NCBI RefSeq assembly: GCF_024436055.1
Contig: NZ_JANFNH010000029.1
Coordinates: forward strand, 19,021-83,020
DNA: 64,000 bases
Reading direction: 5' to 3'
Origin: Streptantibioticus rubrisoli
GTDB taxonomy: Bacteria > Actinomycetota > Actinomycetes > Streptomycetales > Streptomycetaceae
Position 1 is the first letter of the stretch, and every line of letters starts with the position of its first letter. This document shows, in pieces, positions 1-7,693 of this stretch. The position numbers and the translations under genes are program-made. The notes below the pieces were generated by a model. That model was not told where the DNA came from. It worked only from the letters and a program-made list of their open reading frames with translations, and searched no databases.

Positions 1-445
1 GCAGGAACTGCAGGGAGTGGTCGTCGGCGTAGTGCACATCGTCGATGGCGATGACGACGGTCCGCTCCCTCGCGAGTTGCAGCAGCGCCCAGGAGGCGAA
101 GGGCATGGCGCGCATCCGGGCGTGCGGCGCCGCCTCATGGGACGCCTCGTCCAACAGCCGTATAGTGTCGGATCGCACCTGCGGCGATATCGAGGGGTGG
201 TCGAAAATCTTTCTCAGTATGCCGAACGGCAGCGGGCGTTCGGCCCGCGAGCCGGTGGCGTCGAGGAGTAGGGCGGATTCCTCGATCGCCTGCTCGGTAA
301 AGCTTTCCAGCAGTTCCGTTTTTCCACTGGCTACCGCACCGCTGACCAGGGCCACACGGCCCCGGCCCTTCATCGCGCTCTGCAGCAGCTCATGCAGCGC
401 GGCCATGTGGCTCTCGCGCTCTACCAACTTCGCGGACAGTGACAC
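1..445 (-). CDS. LuxR-family (LAL-type) ATP-binding regulator, N-terminal part only
   Basis: The gene runs off the left edge, so only about the first 148 codons are visible. The start is a GTG at 445 preceded at a good distance by GGGGGA. The protein opens with a typical LAL segment (LVERESHMAAL), then a Walker A loop, here GAVASGKT rather than the usual GxAGIGKT, and a Walker B-like VVIAIDDVHYADD about 130 residues in. In this family the AAA ATPase domain is followed by TPR-like repeats and a C-terminal LuxR helix-turn-helix; those parts lie outside the window. LAL proteins usually activate polyketide or peptide antibiotic clusters, and the neighbouring type II thioesterase fits that. Confidence 0.85.
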   Translation of the reverse strand, partial: MSLSAKLVERESHMAALHELLQSAMKGRGRVALVSGAVASGKTELLESFTEQAIEESALLLDATGSRAERPLPFGILRKIFDHPSISPQVRSDTIRLLDEASHEAAPHARMRAMPFASWALLQLARERTVVIAIDDVHYADDHSLQFL

Positions 446-673
446 AATTTCCCCCGATTCGCATTGCGCCGGGACGCACCCGAGTTAATGTCTCGGCAAT
501 GCGTGTAAATCGGAACCATTACGGGTTCGCAGGCCCTGGAAGGCCGGGAACAGATCGTCAGGTCTTTCCGGATCGGGTCCTGGCGGCCCGTGGGGTGGTG
601 GGCGCACCATGGATCCGAAACGGTTCGGGAGACCGGTGGTCAGCCAGGTCTCCGCATACTCCTGCGAGTTGTG

Positions 674-1441
674 CTAGGAGAGTGCGGCACTTCGGTTGGT
701 GAGCGCCGCGGACACGATCTTGACGATCTGCTGCTGATGGTTGGCCAAGAAGAAGTGGCCGCCCGGAAAAGCATGGATGTCGAACGCACCGCTGGTGTGC
801 TCGCGCCAGGCCTGCGCCTCCTCCAGGCTGGTCCGCGGGTCGTCGTCGCCGGTCAGCACGGTGATCGGAGCCCGTACCGTGGCGCCGGGCGCGGCCCGGT
901 ACTTCTCGATTGCCGTGTAGTCGCTACGGATCGCGGGCAGCACCATTCGCAGGATCTCCTCGTTGCCGAGGATCTCCGGGTTGGTACCGCTCAACACCCG
1001 CATTTCTTCGACGATGCCGTCGTCGTCGCGCAGGTGCACCTTTTCGTCGCGGTATCGGGACGGGGCCCGCCGACCGGAGGCGAAAACGACGAGCGGAACG
1101 AAGTCGAGATCGCGCTCCAGACGCCGGGTCACCTCGAAGGCGAGAACGGCCCCCATGCTGTGGCCGAACAGGGCCGTCGGCCGGTCCAACCACGGCTTGA
1201 GTTCGGCCGTGATCGCGTCGGCGTATTCATCGATGTTCTCGATGGCACGGTCCTGGCGGCGGTCCTGGCGACCCGGGTACTGCAGTGAAAGGACGTCTAC
1301 CGCAGGAGAGAGCGCACGGGACATCGGGAAGTAGAAAGGCGCCGACCCACCGGCGTGCGGCAGGCAGACGAGACGTACTCCGCTTTCCTCGGCAGGGTGG
1401 AAACGGCGTATCCAACGGCTGGTGTCCTGGAGTTCACCCAC
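674..1441 (-). CDS. Type II thioesterase (alpha/beta hydrolase) of a PKS/NRPS cluster
   Basis: This is an editing thioesterase of about 255 residues, the usual family length. It removes stalled or wrong acyl groups from carrier proteins of modular synthases. The LPHAGG oxyanion segment is at about residues 27-32, the nucleophile elbow GHSMGA has Ser near residue 95, an acidic TGDDDP segment follows the last beta strand, and the catalytic His is in PGGHFF near the C-terminus. The open frame reads far upstream, but similarity to the family begins near the GTG at 1441, which has AGGAAAGAG about 10 bases upstream. No synthase genes are in the window; with the LAL regulator it marks the border of a cluster lying to the left. 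Confidence 0.9.
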   Translation of the reverse strand: MGELQDTSRWIRRFHPAEESGVRLVCLPHAGGSAPFYFPMSRALSPAVDVLSLQYPGRQDRRQDRAIENIDEYADAITAELKPWLDRPTALFGHSMGAVLAFEVTRRLERDLDFVPLVVFASGRRAPSRYRDEKVHLRDDDGIVEEMRVLSGTNPEILGNEEILRMVLPAIRSDYTAIEKYRAAPGATVRAPITVLTGDDDPRTSLEEAQAWREHTSGAFDIHAFPGGHFFLANHQQQIVKIVSAALTNRSAALS

Positions 1442-2048
1442 TGCACCGAAACTCTTTCCTATGGTTCCCCGACGTGCGGCCGAACGGGATCGTCCCTGCG
1501 GAGTGCCTACGCGCATGCTGCTGCGAGGGCGCCGTTGCCGGTCCGGCACTTCGACATGAACTCCTCGGCCCGGCTCCATGTCTAGCAGAACGGGTGATCT
1601 AGGGGGTACCCCTACCTTTGGACCTACCACCCGGATAGTGCCTGGGGCTACCGATCGAAGTCCCCCTGTTCTGCCTGGTGGTTGGGGGTGTCGGCCGGGC
1701 CTGCGGGGGGCTGCGGGAAACCAGTTGACGGCGCATTCCCATATGAATCCGTGACGCGTTCCCGCCGTCGGGCGGGGGCGCGTCCAGGAGCGCGCGAGGC
1801 GCAGCGAGGAGCGCACGGGCGCCAACCGGGGTGGAGGCGGTGGGCTTACCGGGCAGTGCGGATTTTTCCAATACGCGGCCATGCGGCGGGAGCCATTGTG
1901 GTGGCCGAAGGGGAGGCGGCACCGGAGCCGTGGGGCGCGGGAGAACCCATGGACCGGGGCGCCTCCCCTTCCAGTGCTTGCAGGGGCCGCTAGCCTGCGA
2001 TGGGCAGAATTACACTGGGCGGGACGTTTGCTGCGAGGAGGGCACGCG
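1442..2048. other. 607-bp intergenic region at the cluster border
   Basis: No convincing gene is seen on either strand. The open frames here lack ribosome sites and any family resemblance. The stretch holds the upstream region of the thioesterase, with a GGGG-TA-CCCC palindrome at 1603-1612, and a run of GC-rich short repeats (gagcgc / gaggcgc) at about 1785-1825 of the kind often seen between Streptomyces genes. A GAGGAGGG ribosome site at about 2034-2041 serves the MarR gene. Confidence 0.5.
1603..1612. promoter_or_regulatory. GGGGTACCCC palindrome, possible LuxR-type operator
   Basis: A perfect 10-bp palindrome within CTAGGGGGTACCCCTA lies about 160 bases upstream of the thioesterase start. 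The CTAGGG...CCC core resembles LuxR-type operators of antibiotic regulators, but the central bases and right flank depart from the best known consensus (CTVGGGAWWTCCCBAG). The assignment is inference only. Confidence 0.25.
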
Positions 2049-2519
2049 ATGTCCCGGACGGACCAGTCGGAGTCGGCAGAGGCGCTGGCCCAGGGCTGGT
2101 GTGCGCTGGCCGCTCTGCACTCCCGTATCGCGGGCCGCGTCGAGCGCGCCCTGCAGGCCGCGCACGGCCTCGGTGTGACCGAGTACTCCGTGCTCCGGGT
2201 GCTCAGCCGCCAGCAGGGCCACCACATGCGGATGCAGCAGTTGGCGAAGGCCGTGGTGCTCAGCCAGAGCGCCACCACACGCGTGGTGAACAAGCTGGAG
2301 GACCAGGGCCTGCTCACCCGCTATCTGTGCGCCGACGATCGGCGCGGCATCTACACCGAGGTCACCGAGGCCGGACGGGCCCTGCTCGACGCCGCCCGTC
2401 CGACCAACGACGCCGCCCTGCGCGAGGCCCTCGACGAGGCGGCCCAGGAACCGGAGTTGGCCCCCTTGGTGCGCGCCGTGGAGGCCGTCGACCCCGTTCC
2501 TGGCGCCGTAACCCCGTAG
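2049..2519 (+). CDS. MarR-family transcriptional regulator
   Basis: This 156-residue protein matches the MarR winged-helix fold in length and in motif order. It has a dimerisation helix, then LTEYSVL-like (VTEYSVLRVL) entry into the DNA-binding domain, a recognition region LSQSATTRVVNKLEDQGLLTR and a basic wing ending DDRRGIYTEVTEAG. The ATG at 2049 has GAGGAGGG eight bases upstream, so the longer in-frame extension is not needed. MarR proteins bind palindromes and respond to small aromatic ligands; the target here is unknown. It stands alone, with a TetR gene 66 bases downstream that has its own promoter. Confidence 0.88.
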   Translation: MSRTDQSESAEALAQGWCALAALHSRIAGRVERALQAAHGLGVTEYSVLRVLSRQQGHHMRMQQLAKAVVLSQSATTRVVNKLEDQGLLTRYLCADDRRGIYTEVTEAGRALLDAARPTNDAALREALDEAAQEPELAPLVRAVEAVDPVPGAVTP

Positions 2520-2550
2520 GCGTCCCGACACCCAGGATCCGGCGGCCATG

Positions 2551-2579
2551 TTGGCATTGTAACTACTAGTACGTACACT
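2551..2579 (+). promoter_or_regulatory. Sigma-70-type promoter and embedded operator for the TetR gene at 2586
   Basis: TTGGCA at 2551-2556 and TACACT at 2574-2579 are separated by 17 bases, close to the vegetative consensus. The predicted start of transcription falls at about 2586, which is the A of the ATG, so the message would be leaderless; no ribosome site is visible. Between the hexamers lie two short palindromes, TACTAGTA and GTACGTAC, well placed for a repressor such as the TetR product itself. Confidence 0.6.
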
Positions 2580-2585
2580 GAGCGC

Positions 2586-3167
2586 ATGGACACGGCTGAC
2601 CGTCTGATCGAAAGTACCCGTGAGCTGCTCTGGGAGCGCGGCTACGTGGGGACCAGCCCGAAGGCGATCCTGCAACGCTCCGGGGCGGGCCAGGGCAGCA
2701 TGTACCACCACTTCAGCGGCAAGGCCGACCTCGCGCTGGCCGCCGTGCGACGATCCGCCGAGCAGATGCGGACGACGGCCGACGCCCTGCTGTCCGCGCC
2801 CGGTACCGCCCTGGAGCGGATCACCGCGTACCTGCGCCGGGACCGCGATGTGTTGCGCGGCTGCCCGATCGGGCGCCTGACGATGGACCCGGACATCATC
2901 GCCAGCCCCGAACTGCGCGCGCCGCTGGAGGAGTTGTTCAGCTGGCTGCGACAGCGCCTCGCCGACGTCATCGCGGAGGGCCAGTCCCATGGCGAACTCG
3001 GCGGGCACCTGGACCCGTTGGCCACCGCGGCCGCCATCGCCGCCACGCTGCAGGGCGGTTACGTACTGGCCCGCGCCGCCGACTCGCCGGAACCGTTCGA
3101 GCACGCCGTAACCGGCGTACTGGCGCTCCTGACACCAGCCAACCGCCCGGCCACCGAAGGGGATTGA
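2586..3167 (+). CDS. TetR/AcrR-family repressor
   Basis: The 193-residue protein has the TetR N-terminal helix-turn-helix: a helix RLIESTRELLWERGY, then SPKAILQRSGAGQGSMYHHF with the family's YHHF signature near residue 40. The C-terminal domain (LxGCPIGRL, then helices) resembles the TetR_C group found with redox or DUF4865 genes. The gene is followed after only 7 bases by the DUF4865 gene, so the two form an operon. The likely leaderless promoter contains palindromes between -35 and -10, which suggests autorepression. Confidence 0.9.
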   Translation: MDTADRLIESTRELLWERGYVGTSPKAILQRSGAGQGSMYHHFSGKADLALAAVRRSAEQMRTTADALLSAPGTALERITAYLRRDRDVLRGCPIGRLTMDPDIIASPELRAPLEELFSWLRQRLADVIAEGQSHGELGGHLDPLATAAAIAATLQGGYVLARAADSPEPFEHAVTGVLALLTPANRPATEGD

Positions 3168-3174
3168 CACCGCC

Positions 3175-3783
3175 ATGTACGCCATGCAGTACCAGATCAC
3201 GCTGCCCGCCGACTACGACATGGGCATCATCAGGCACCGCGTCAGGACCCGGGGTGCGGCCCTCGACGCCTTTGCGGGCCTGGGGTTGAAGGCCTACCTG
3301 ATCCGCGAGCGGGCAAGCGGCTCGCCGGTGAACCAGTACGCGCCGTTCTACCTGTGGCACTCGGTCGACGGCATGAACAGGTTCCTTTGGGGCGGCTGCG
3401 GATTCCACGGCATCGTCGAGGACTTCGGGCGCCCGCCCGTGGAGCACTGGACGGGCGTCGGCTATGAGCGCGGCCCCGCCTTCGCCAGCGCCCCGCGCGC
3501 TGCCACGCGCCACACCCGGCCCGTACCGTCTGGCGTCGACCCCACCTCCTTCGTAGCTCGTGAACTCGACGCACTGCGGGCGCATGCGTCCGCCCCCGGG
3601 GTGCACTCCTCGGCGCTCGCCATCGATCCCCGGCATTGGGAGTTGATCCGCTTCACACTCTGGGAGCACTCCGTCGAGCGGCAGGACGGTGAGATGCACT
3701 ACGAGGTACTGCACCTGAGCGCACCGCAGGCAGCCGAGCTACCGACCGGCCGGCACTGGTGGCAGCAACCGCGAGCGATCTGA
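3175..3783 (+). CDS. DUF4865 family protein
   Basis: The 202-residue product has the hallmark start of this family (MQYQITLPADYDMGIIRHR), followed by LGLKAYLIRE, NQYAPFYLW and GGCGFHGIVEDFGRP. These blocks are strongly conserved in DUF4865 proteins, which resemble small antibiotic-monooxygenase-like ferredoxin-fold proteins, but the biochemical role is not established. It is co-transcribed with the TetR gene 7 bases upstream, so its level is presumably ligand-controlled. No signal peptide or membrane segment is seen, so a cytoplasmic location is expected. Confidence 0.85.
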   Translation: MYAMQYQITLPADYDMGIIRHRVRTRGAALDAFAGLGLKAYLIRERASGSPVNQYAPFYLWHSVDGMNRFLWGGCGFHGIVEDFGRPPVEHWTGVGYERGPAFASAPRAATRHTRPVPSGVDPTSFVARELDALRAHASAPGVHSSALAIDPRHWELIRFTLWEHSVERQDGEMHYEVLHLSAPQAAELPTGRHWWQQPRAI

Positions 3784-3946
3784 CGGCATTTCTCGCTCTC
3801 GGCACGATTGTCACTATTAGGCCGATTCTCCGTCACAGATGTCCCACAGGGCCTGTCCGGCAACGGGTGGCGCCGTTGCCCAGGCACACAGTGGCTGCAC
3901 AGCAGCCACTATCCGTTGTGGCTCTCCCCCTGTGGAGGTGTCAGAG

Positions 3947-4153
3947 ATGCCGGACCTAACGCTGTGGTCGTACGCGGACATCGCCGCGCATATCCGGGTG
4001 CGTACCGACACCGTGCGCTCGTACCGCAAGCACGGCCTGCTGCCGCCACCGGATGTCGTGGAGGGCGGTAAGCCCTTCTGGTACGCGGACACCATTCGAC
4101 TGTGGACCTCCAGACGACCGGGCAACCGGTCACGCGGGAAACGGGACTGGTGA
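3947..4153 (+). CDS. Small helix-turn-helix protein
   Basis: A 68-residue protein starting at the ATG at 3947, which has GGAGGTG six bases upstream; the frame is open further upstream but without support. It holds a MerR/excisionase-like DNA-binding helix pair (LWSYADIAAHIRVRTDTVRSY), then LLPPPDVVEGGKPFWYADTIRLW, and a basic tail. Such solitary HTH proteins are common in Streptomyces chromosomes and plasmids. It may be a regulator of the neighbouring TetR genes, but nothing in the sequence ties it to a target. Confidence 0.7.
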   Translation: MPDLTLWSYADIAAHIRVRTDTVRSYRKHGLLPPPDVVEGGKPFWYADTIRLWTSRRPGNRSRGKRDW

Positions 4154-4235
4154 TCGTGGCGCAGGACCACATGGCACGGCGGCGTCAGGGCTCTGGCGCC
4201 GCCGCCGTGTTGTGCCCCGACAACTACTATACGAG

Positions 4236-4259
4236 CGTCCTAGACGTTTGTATAGGACG
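4236..4259. promoter_or_regulatory. Inverted repeat operator upstream of TetR gene 4289
   Basis: CGTCCTA (4236-4242) and TAGGACG (4253-4259) are perfect complements with a 10-base spacer. A second overlapping pair, CTATAC and GTATAG, surrounds it. A possible -35/-10 pair (TAGACG, 17 bases, TAAGAA at 4264-4269) overlaps the repeat. This is the expected layout for autorepression by the TetR product encoded 30 bases downstream. Confidence 0.5.
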
Positions 4260-4288
4260 ACTGTAAGAATCAGGGCTACGATCGAGCC

Positions 4289-4888
4289 ATGGGACATCGC
4301 GAGGATCTGCTGGAGGGTGCCAAGCGCTGCCTACGGGAGAAGGGCTACGCGCGCACCACGGCCCGCGACATCGTGGCGGCTTCGGGCACCAACCTGGCCT
4401 CCATCGGCTATCACTACGGCTCCAAGGAGGCGCTGCTGAACGCGGCGCTGATGCGGACGGTCGAGGAGTGGGGCGAGGAACTGCGCACCGCGCTGGCGTC
4501 CGAAATCGACCTCGACGCCACACCGCTCGAACGTTTCGTCGCGGTCTGGACCCGAATGATCGCCTCGCTCGACGAGCAACGTCCGGTTTGGGCCGCCAGT
4601 TTCGAGAGCTTCACCCAGGTCGACCGGCTGCCCGAGGTGCGGGCGTTCCTCGTCGAGGGGCTGCGGCAGGCGCGTTCGGCAATGGCGGCGCTGTTCCTGG
4701 GAGTTGACCAGAGCACGCTCGACGAGCAGCAGTCGCGTACCGTCGGCTCGTTCTACTACGCACTGCTGAACGGGGTGATGGTGCAGTGGATGATCGATCC
4801 GGACAGCGCCCCTTCAGCCTCTGACCTGGCCGAAGCGCTACGGACGATCTCGGGGCGAATGGGTGGCGCGGAAGCACCCACGGCCTGA
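4289..4888 (+). CDS. TetR-family transcriptional regulator
   Basis: This 199-residue protein begins with LLEGAKRCLREKGYARTTA and ATNLASIGYHYG-like recognition helix (SGTNLASIGYHYGSKEALL), the standard TetR signature. The ligand domain contains a long helix with RPVWAASFESFTQV. The gene ends 27 bases before the convergent dedA stop, so it is transcribed alone. The upstream inverted repeat at 4236-4259 is the probable self-operator. Its ligand and targets are not evident. Confidence 0.9.
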   Translation: MGHREDLLEGAKRCLREKGYARTTARDIVAASGTNLASIGYHYGSKEALLNAALMRTVEEWGEELRTALASEIDLDATPLERFVAVWTRMIASLDEQRPVWAASFESFTQVDRLPEVRAFLVEGLRQARSAMAALFLGVDQSTLDEQQSRTVGSFYYALLNGVMVQWMIDPDSAPSASDLAEALRTISGRMGGAEAPTA

Positions 4889-4914
4889 ACAGCCGCGTCC
4901 GGTTGGCCGATTGG

Positions 4915-5634
4915 TCATCCGCTGGCGACGTCTGGCGCCGTTTCCTCCAAGGCCGGGGCGCGAGCGGGCTGGGGGCCGTCGGGGGCGGTGGGCGGCTCCG
5001 CGCCCGGCGCCGACCGGGCGTGGCGGCGGGCGGCGAACTGCACCAGGCCGCCCAATATCGCCACGGCCAGCGAAACCCCGAGGCCAAGCCCCATCGCGTA
5101 CAGCGAGTTCCCGGTGGCCTGGCCGCCGACATATCCGATGCCCACCGAGTACGTGGCCCACAGCGCCTCCGCGAGCGACGCGCCGATCAGGAAGCGGCGC
5201 GCCGGGTACCGCACGATCCCGGCCGCCAGTCCGCCGGTCACCCGGCCGCTCGGCAGGAAGCGGCAGCCGATGACGAACGGGATCCCGTACCGCTGTATCC
5301 GGCCCACCGCCCATTCCAGCAACTGCCCGCGGCTGCGGCGCCGATGGAGCCGTGCCCGTACCCGGTCGCTGACCGCCCGGCCGGTGCGGTGGATGACCAG
5401 GTCCCCGGCGAGCGCTGAACCGGCGACCACCAGCAGGACGAGGGAGATGTTCAGCCGCCCGTCGGCCGCGAGGATGCCACCGGTCACCAGCAGGGCGGAG
5501 TTCGGCACCAGCGGCGGGGCGGTGGTCAGCGCCAACAGCACATAGCCCCACGGCGTGTTGCCCGCCAGGTGCTGCGAGGGCGCAGACGTGAAGTCCAGCG
5601 AGTCCAGTGCCGCCACGACCGATGAAGCGCTCAT
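4915..5634 (-). CDS. DedA/SNARE-associated family membrane protein
   Basis: The 239-residue protein has the DedA layout: an amphipathic N-terminus, hydrophobic segments around ISLVLLVVAGSALAGDLVIHRTG, the family motif region FxxGRFLPxxR (here IGCRFLPSGRVTGGLAAG) and a C-terminal membrane pair. The conserved Arg pair of the motif is present in FLPSGR. DedA proteins are flippase-like membrane proteins linked to polyprenyl-phosphate recycling and proton-motive force. The ATG at 5634 has GGGA upstream; another ATG five codons earlier is possible. The C-terminal 35 residues are Pro/Ala-rich and likely disordered. It is transcribed away from copZ across a 361-base gap. Confidence 0.83.
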   Translation of the reverse strand: MSASSVVAALDSLDFTSAPSQHLAGNTPWGYVLLALTTAPPLVPNSALLVTGGILAADGRLNISLVLLVVAGSALAGDLVIHRTGRAVSDRVRARLHRRRSRGQLLEWAVGRIQRYGIPFVIGCRFLPSGRVTGGLAAGIVRYPARRFLIGASLAEALWATYSVGIGYVGGQATGNSLYAMGLGLGVSLAVAILGGLVQFAARRHARSAPGAEPPTAPDGPQPARAPALEETAPDVASG

Positions 5635-5909
5635 GCCGCCGTCCCTCATTCCGGGTCCGGCCCGGCTCCTCGAACAGCCCCACCCCGGGATGCAGCCAGT
5701 TCCATGACGACGGTGCCAGGTGGCGTACCGGCCGGGCAATCGCGTTCCGGCGAATCCGACGGGTCCACAGCGGAATCCATCCGCCAGTACGACGGCACCT
5801 GCTCTGTACGGTGTAGGAGCGGCTGTCGAACGTCCGCCCTGAGGGGGACTCCGGCGCGTTGGCGCACTCCGCACCGCCGGTGACACACCGGCGCCCCAAA
5901 ATCCTGGGA

Positions 5910-5926
5910 ATACCCGTGGGGGGTAT
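5910..5926. promoter_or_regulatory. CsoR-like copper operator
   Basis: ATACCC (5910-5915) and GGGTAT (5921-5926) form an inverted repeat around a G-rich centre. CsoR operators in actinobacteria have the form ATACCCCC...GGGTAT, so this matches the half-sites well. A TATAGG/TAGGGT -10-like element overlaps its right end. The only gene downstream is the copper chaperone, 70 bases on. The rest of the 5635-5995 gap shows no gene. Confidence 0.65.
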
Positions 5927-5940
5927 AGGGTTCACCGTAC

Positions 5941-5959
5941 GGAGGCGGCGTCCGCCTCC
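5941..5959 (+). promoter_or_regulatory. Hairpin in the copZ 5' untranslated region
   Basis: GGAGGCGG (5941-5948) and CCGCCTCC (5952-5959) can pair perfectly around a CGT loop. It lies between the CsoR-like site and the copZ ribosome site (GGAGGA at about 5985), so it would sit near the 5' end of the message. It could stabilise the transcript; a regulatory role is inference. Confidence 0.4.
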
Positions 5960-5995
5960 CCGGCGACACCGGACACGCACACCCGGAGGACACCC

Positions 5996-6229
5996 ATGAC
6001 CGCCACCAACTCCGACACCGCCACCGTCGTCTACGCGGTTTCCGGCATGAGCTGCGGCCACTGCGAGAAGGCGATCAAGGAAGAGCTGTCCACGCTGCCC
6101 GGGGTCACCACCGTCGAGGCCGACGCCAAGGCTGGAAGGGTCTCGGTGACCGCCACCGCCCCGCTGGACGACGACGCGGTACGCGCCGCCGTTGACGAGG
6201 CGGGATACGAACTCACCGGCCGCGCCTGA
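5996..6229 (+). CDS. copZ: Copper chaperone CopZ (heavy-metal-associated domain)
   Basis: This 77-residue protein is a single HMA domain. The metal-binding loop MSCGHC is at residues 18-23, followed by the ferredoxin-like beta-alpha-beta pattern with TVEADAKAGRVSV and an EAGYEL ending that is typical of CopZ. It binds Cu(I) through the two cysteines and passes it to a P-type ATPase, which is not in this window. The start ATG has GGAGGA eight bases upstream. The CsoR-like operator upstream supports copper induction. The downstream SDR gene converges. Confidence 0.92.
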   Translation: MTATNSDTATVVYAVSGMSCGHCEKAIKEELSTLPGVTTVEADAKAGRVSVTATAPLDDDAVRAAVDEAGYELTGRA

Positions 6230-6304
6230 CCGGTACGCGCAGGTTCTGGCCCAGAACCACGCACCGGTTCCGGGCCCGGACCCCTCGCGCCGCTGGCCGC
6301 GGTG

Positions 6305-7072
6305 TCAACGCCCGAGCAGCTCGCCCCCGTTGCACTGCAGGATCTCGCCGGTGATGAACCCGGCGTCGGGTGAGGCGAGGAACACCACTGCGGCGGCCAC
6401 ATCGCTCGGCCGACCGACCCGGCCGACCAGGGTGCGCCCGGCCCGCCGGGTCAGCTCCGCGTCATTGAGCCGAGCGCCGAAGAACTCGGTCCCGGCGACC
6501 GTCCCCGGCGCCACGATGTTGCACGTCACGCCCTGCGGGCCGAGTTGGGCGGCCAACGAGTGGTTCCAGGCGTGCAGCGCGGCCTTCGAGGCGCCGTACG
6601 AGCCGCCACCGCGCAGCGCGGCCAGCGAGGTCACCGTGATCACCCGGCCGCGTTCCGGGGTGAGCCGGTCGCGCACCGACTCGGTGAGCAGTACGGCGGT
6701 CAGCACGTTGCGCTCGAAGTCACCGCGCCAGCGGGCCAGTACCGCGTGCGGACCGGCACCCGCGGCGGCCTCCCGGCTACCCGCGTTGTTGACCAGTACG
6801 TCGATGCGCTCAGGGAGCCGGCCCAGCGCCGCCTCCACATCGTCCGGATCAGCCAGGTCGCAGATGACCGGGGTGACCTTGCGGCCGTGCTCGGCGGAGA
6901 GTTCGTCCGCGGCGGAGCGCAGCACCTCACGGCGCCGTCCGACGATCACCACGTCGTCGCCGGCCGCGGCGAACCGGGCGGCCACCGCACGCCCGATGCC
7001 CGTGCCACCGCCGGTGACCACAACGGTCCTTGGCGCCATGCCCGCCGTACCGTCCGTCTCGTTCCGCACCAT
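6305..7072 (-). CDS. Short-chain dehydrogenase/reductase
   Basis: A classical SDR of about 255 residues. The NAD(P)-binding motif TGGGTGIG is near the N-terminus, the structural NNAG motif is present (LVNNAGS), and the active site has Ser in VTSLAAL with the YGASK tetrad residues Tyr and Lys. The C-terminal block RVGRPSDVAAAVVFLASPDAGF and the ending GGELL match the family. Three starts are possible: GTG at 7093, ATG at 7072 (GGGGCGGG eight bases upstream, chosen) and ATG at 7039. The substrate cannot be told. It converges on copZ. Confidence 0.88.
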   Translation of the reverse strand: MVRNETDGTAGMAPRTVVVTGGGTGIGRAVAARFAAAGDDVVIVGRRREVLRSAADELSAEHGRKVTPVICDLADPDDVEAALGRLPERIDVLVNNAGSREAAAGAGPHAVLARWRGDFERNVLTAVLLTESVRDRLTPERGRVITVTSLAALRGGGSYGASKAALHAWNHSLAAQLGPQGVTCNIVAPGTVAGTEFFGARLNDAELTRRAGRTLVGRVGRPSDVAAAVVFLASPDAGFITGEILQCNGGELLGR

Positions 7073-7093
7073 TTCGTTCGCCCGCCCCAACAC

Positions 7094-7693
7094 CCGCTGC
7101 TGACTGGGCGTTTAACGCTACGCGATGGTCAATCTCGGTTGGGCGCAGGGGGCGGTGTCGACGAGCCTCGTGCATCTGGCGTAGCCCGTGCCTATTTGCC
7201 CTGCACTACGGCAGCGATCAAGGGAGACCTAGATCACACTCAAGGCAACGTAACCATGGAGGGGGGTCGTTGGTCTAACCGATCGATCACCGGGCTCCCG
7301 GCGGACTCGGTGACGGTGTGGGGTCGGCCGTCTTGGGGGACGGCAGGCCCGCGTGGCCGGGGCGAAGCCCGGAGAGCTTGAGCGGCCCTCCCGGACTGTT
7401 TCGTCCCGGCATGGCGCACGGAAGCATGATGCCCATCCGAACGCCCGGTACGGACCCGTGGGGGGATCCGATTCCGGGATCCAGGGCGCCCCGCGCCGGA
7501 CCCGTGGGGGGATCCGGCGCGGGGCGCTGCCTTGTTTGTGGTTTCGCTCGCCTGCGGGCGCTGCTCGCTCACCCCGCTGGAAACGGGGCGGCCGATGCGT
7601 GCCGTTGCGGGCGATGGGCCCCGGGGACGGGGGTGCCGCGGGGCGTCCTCGTCGGAGGGGGTGCGCAGGAGCCAACTGCGCCGCGGAAGCGGA
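7094..7693. other. 600-bp intergenic region with direct repeats
   Basis: No gene is supported here. The stretch carries a perfect 20-bp direct repeat (CGGACCCGTGGGGGGATCCG at 7451-7470 and 7497-7516), the strong hairpin at 7486-7527 and a smaller hairpin with 6-bp GCGCAG/CTGCGC arms just downstream of the citrate synthase stop (about 7660-7682). Confidence 0.6.
7486..7527 (-). terminator. Strong hairpin downstream of gltA
   Basis: GCGCCCCGCGCCGGA (7486-7500) is perfectly complementary to 7513-7527 across a 12-base loop. It lies about 170 bases past the citrate synthase stop. There is no U tract, as is usual for Streptomyces terminators. One copy of the 20-bp direct repeat overlaps the loop. 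Confidence 0.55.

Noticed and set aside
17..488. Plus-strand open frames of 84 and 147 codons at the left edge
   Set aside because: They are antisense to the LAL gene, whose Walker A and B motifs and ribosome site are clear on the minus strand.
1442..2317. N-terminal extension of the thioesterase frame by about 290 codons
   Set aside because: It is Arg/Pro/Ser-rich without family similarity and runs through the promoter region and the MarR gene; the GTG at 1441 gives the normal family length.
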